NCBI GenBank assembly: GCA_033439685.1
Contig: JAUEDM010000003.1
Span: forward strand, 712,001-776,000
Direction: 5' to 3'
From: Apodospora peruviana
Lineage: Eukaryota; Ascomycota; Sordariomycetes; Sordariales; Lasiosphaeriaceae
DNA length: 64,000 nt
Shown piece after piece: positions 63,677 to 64,000 of the stretch. The notes beneath the pieces were generated by a model, which saw nothing but the letters and a program-made list of their open reading frames with translations, had not been told where the DNA came from and ran no database searches. Position 1 is the first letter of the stretch, and every line of letters begins with the position of its first letter. A program made the position numbers and the translations under genes.

Positions 63677-64000
63677 CTAAGCAGCCGCGTCTCTCATGAT
63701 ATCCTCTAACCTATGCACAGCCATTTCCGTCCTGTCGTGATCAACCCCAGCGAAATACTCCTGCCTCTCAACCGCCATCTGCGCAAGCTCCCTCGCCAGC
63801 TTTGTCTCTCCCATATCTCGACACACCTCCGCGGTAATGTCATACAAATACACCCATCTGAGTATCCAGCCCTTCCGTCTCAATAAGCATTTCAATCTCC
63901 GCCAACTCAGACCTCACACTCTCACCTGTCATCCGTTTCAAACAATCAACAACACTCCTCAACCTCTCCCTTCGTCGATCTGACTCCCCCCTAACCTTCT
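63677..64000 (-). pseudogene. Partial gene at right edge: helical C-terminus, one frameshift
   Basis: Two frames give a continuous helical protein. The outer part (RRRERLRRS-like helix, LKRMTGESVRSELAEIEMLI, TEGLDTQMGVFV) stops at TGA. One base away the other frame reads YLYDITAEVCRDMGETKLAR and ELAQMAVERQEYFAGVDHDR, ending EDIMRDAAA. The alternating helices look like TPR-type repeats at the end of a SET/MYND-type protein; that is a guess. The slip lies near 63855. The rest of the gene lies beyond 64000. Confidence 0.45.

Noticed and set aside
1..64000. CRISPR array or prokaryotic operon structure
   Set aside because: No regularly spaced identical repeats with unique spacers; spliceosomal introns and fungal gene families show that the DNA is eukaryotic.

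Overview
The window reads as nuclear DNA of a filamentous ascomycete, most likely a Sordariomycete. The signs are short introns of about 50-100 nt with GTRNGT donors and CTAAC/CTGAC-like branch sites, HET and HET-NACHT-WD40 incompatibility genes, secreted CAZymes (AA9, GH55, a beta-helix protein), an intron-bearing tRNA-Phe, and pogo-like and Helitron-like elements. The lineage is an inference from gene content, not from a marker gene.

Layout. 1-10.4 kb: an AA9 lytic polysaccharide monooxygenase cut by the window edge, an intact HET-domain gene, a small secreted protein, a decayed gene joining a ubiquitin-like region, a vWA domain and a ubiquitin-conjugating (E2) domain, and a LITAF-like zinc-ribbon gene. 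10.4-27 kb: a repeat-rich, gene-poor stretch with a coiled-coil gene split by a GAA microsatellite, a 2EXR-type relic, a 13-bp minisatellite, a HET-NACHT-WD40 pseudogene, a Helitron relic and two LTR-like copies in inverted orientation. 27-38 kb: an unknown nuclear-type gene, two further relics, tRNA-Phe(GAA), a small membrane protein and a small secreted M15-peptidase-like protein. 37.6-40.5 kb: a gene interrupted by a pogo-like element. 41-53.6 kb: a secreted beta-helix protein, a decayed gene of unknown family, an O-methyltransferase, a secreted quercetin dioxygenase, a GH55 glucanase and a small zinc finger. 53.9-55.8 kb: an apparently intact DDE transposon with long terminal inverted repeats. 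55.8-64 kb: unknown proteins, a secreted FAD oxidoreductase and a partial gene at the right edge.

How it fits together. Secreted and metabolic genes (plant polymer, glucan and flavonoid chemistry) are intact, with introns whose phases agree. Recognition-type and lineage-specific genes beside them have decayed through one- to four-base indels and a few in-frame stops. The contrast argues for biological decay rather than uniform sequencing error. Intron positions, frameshifts and stop codons were worked out by reading frames by hand. Family assignments rest on motif recognition without a database search.
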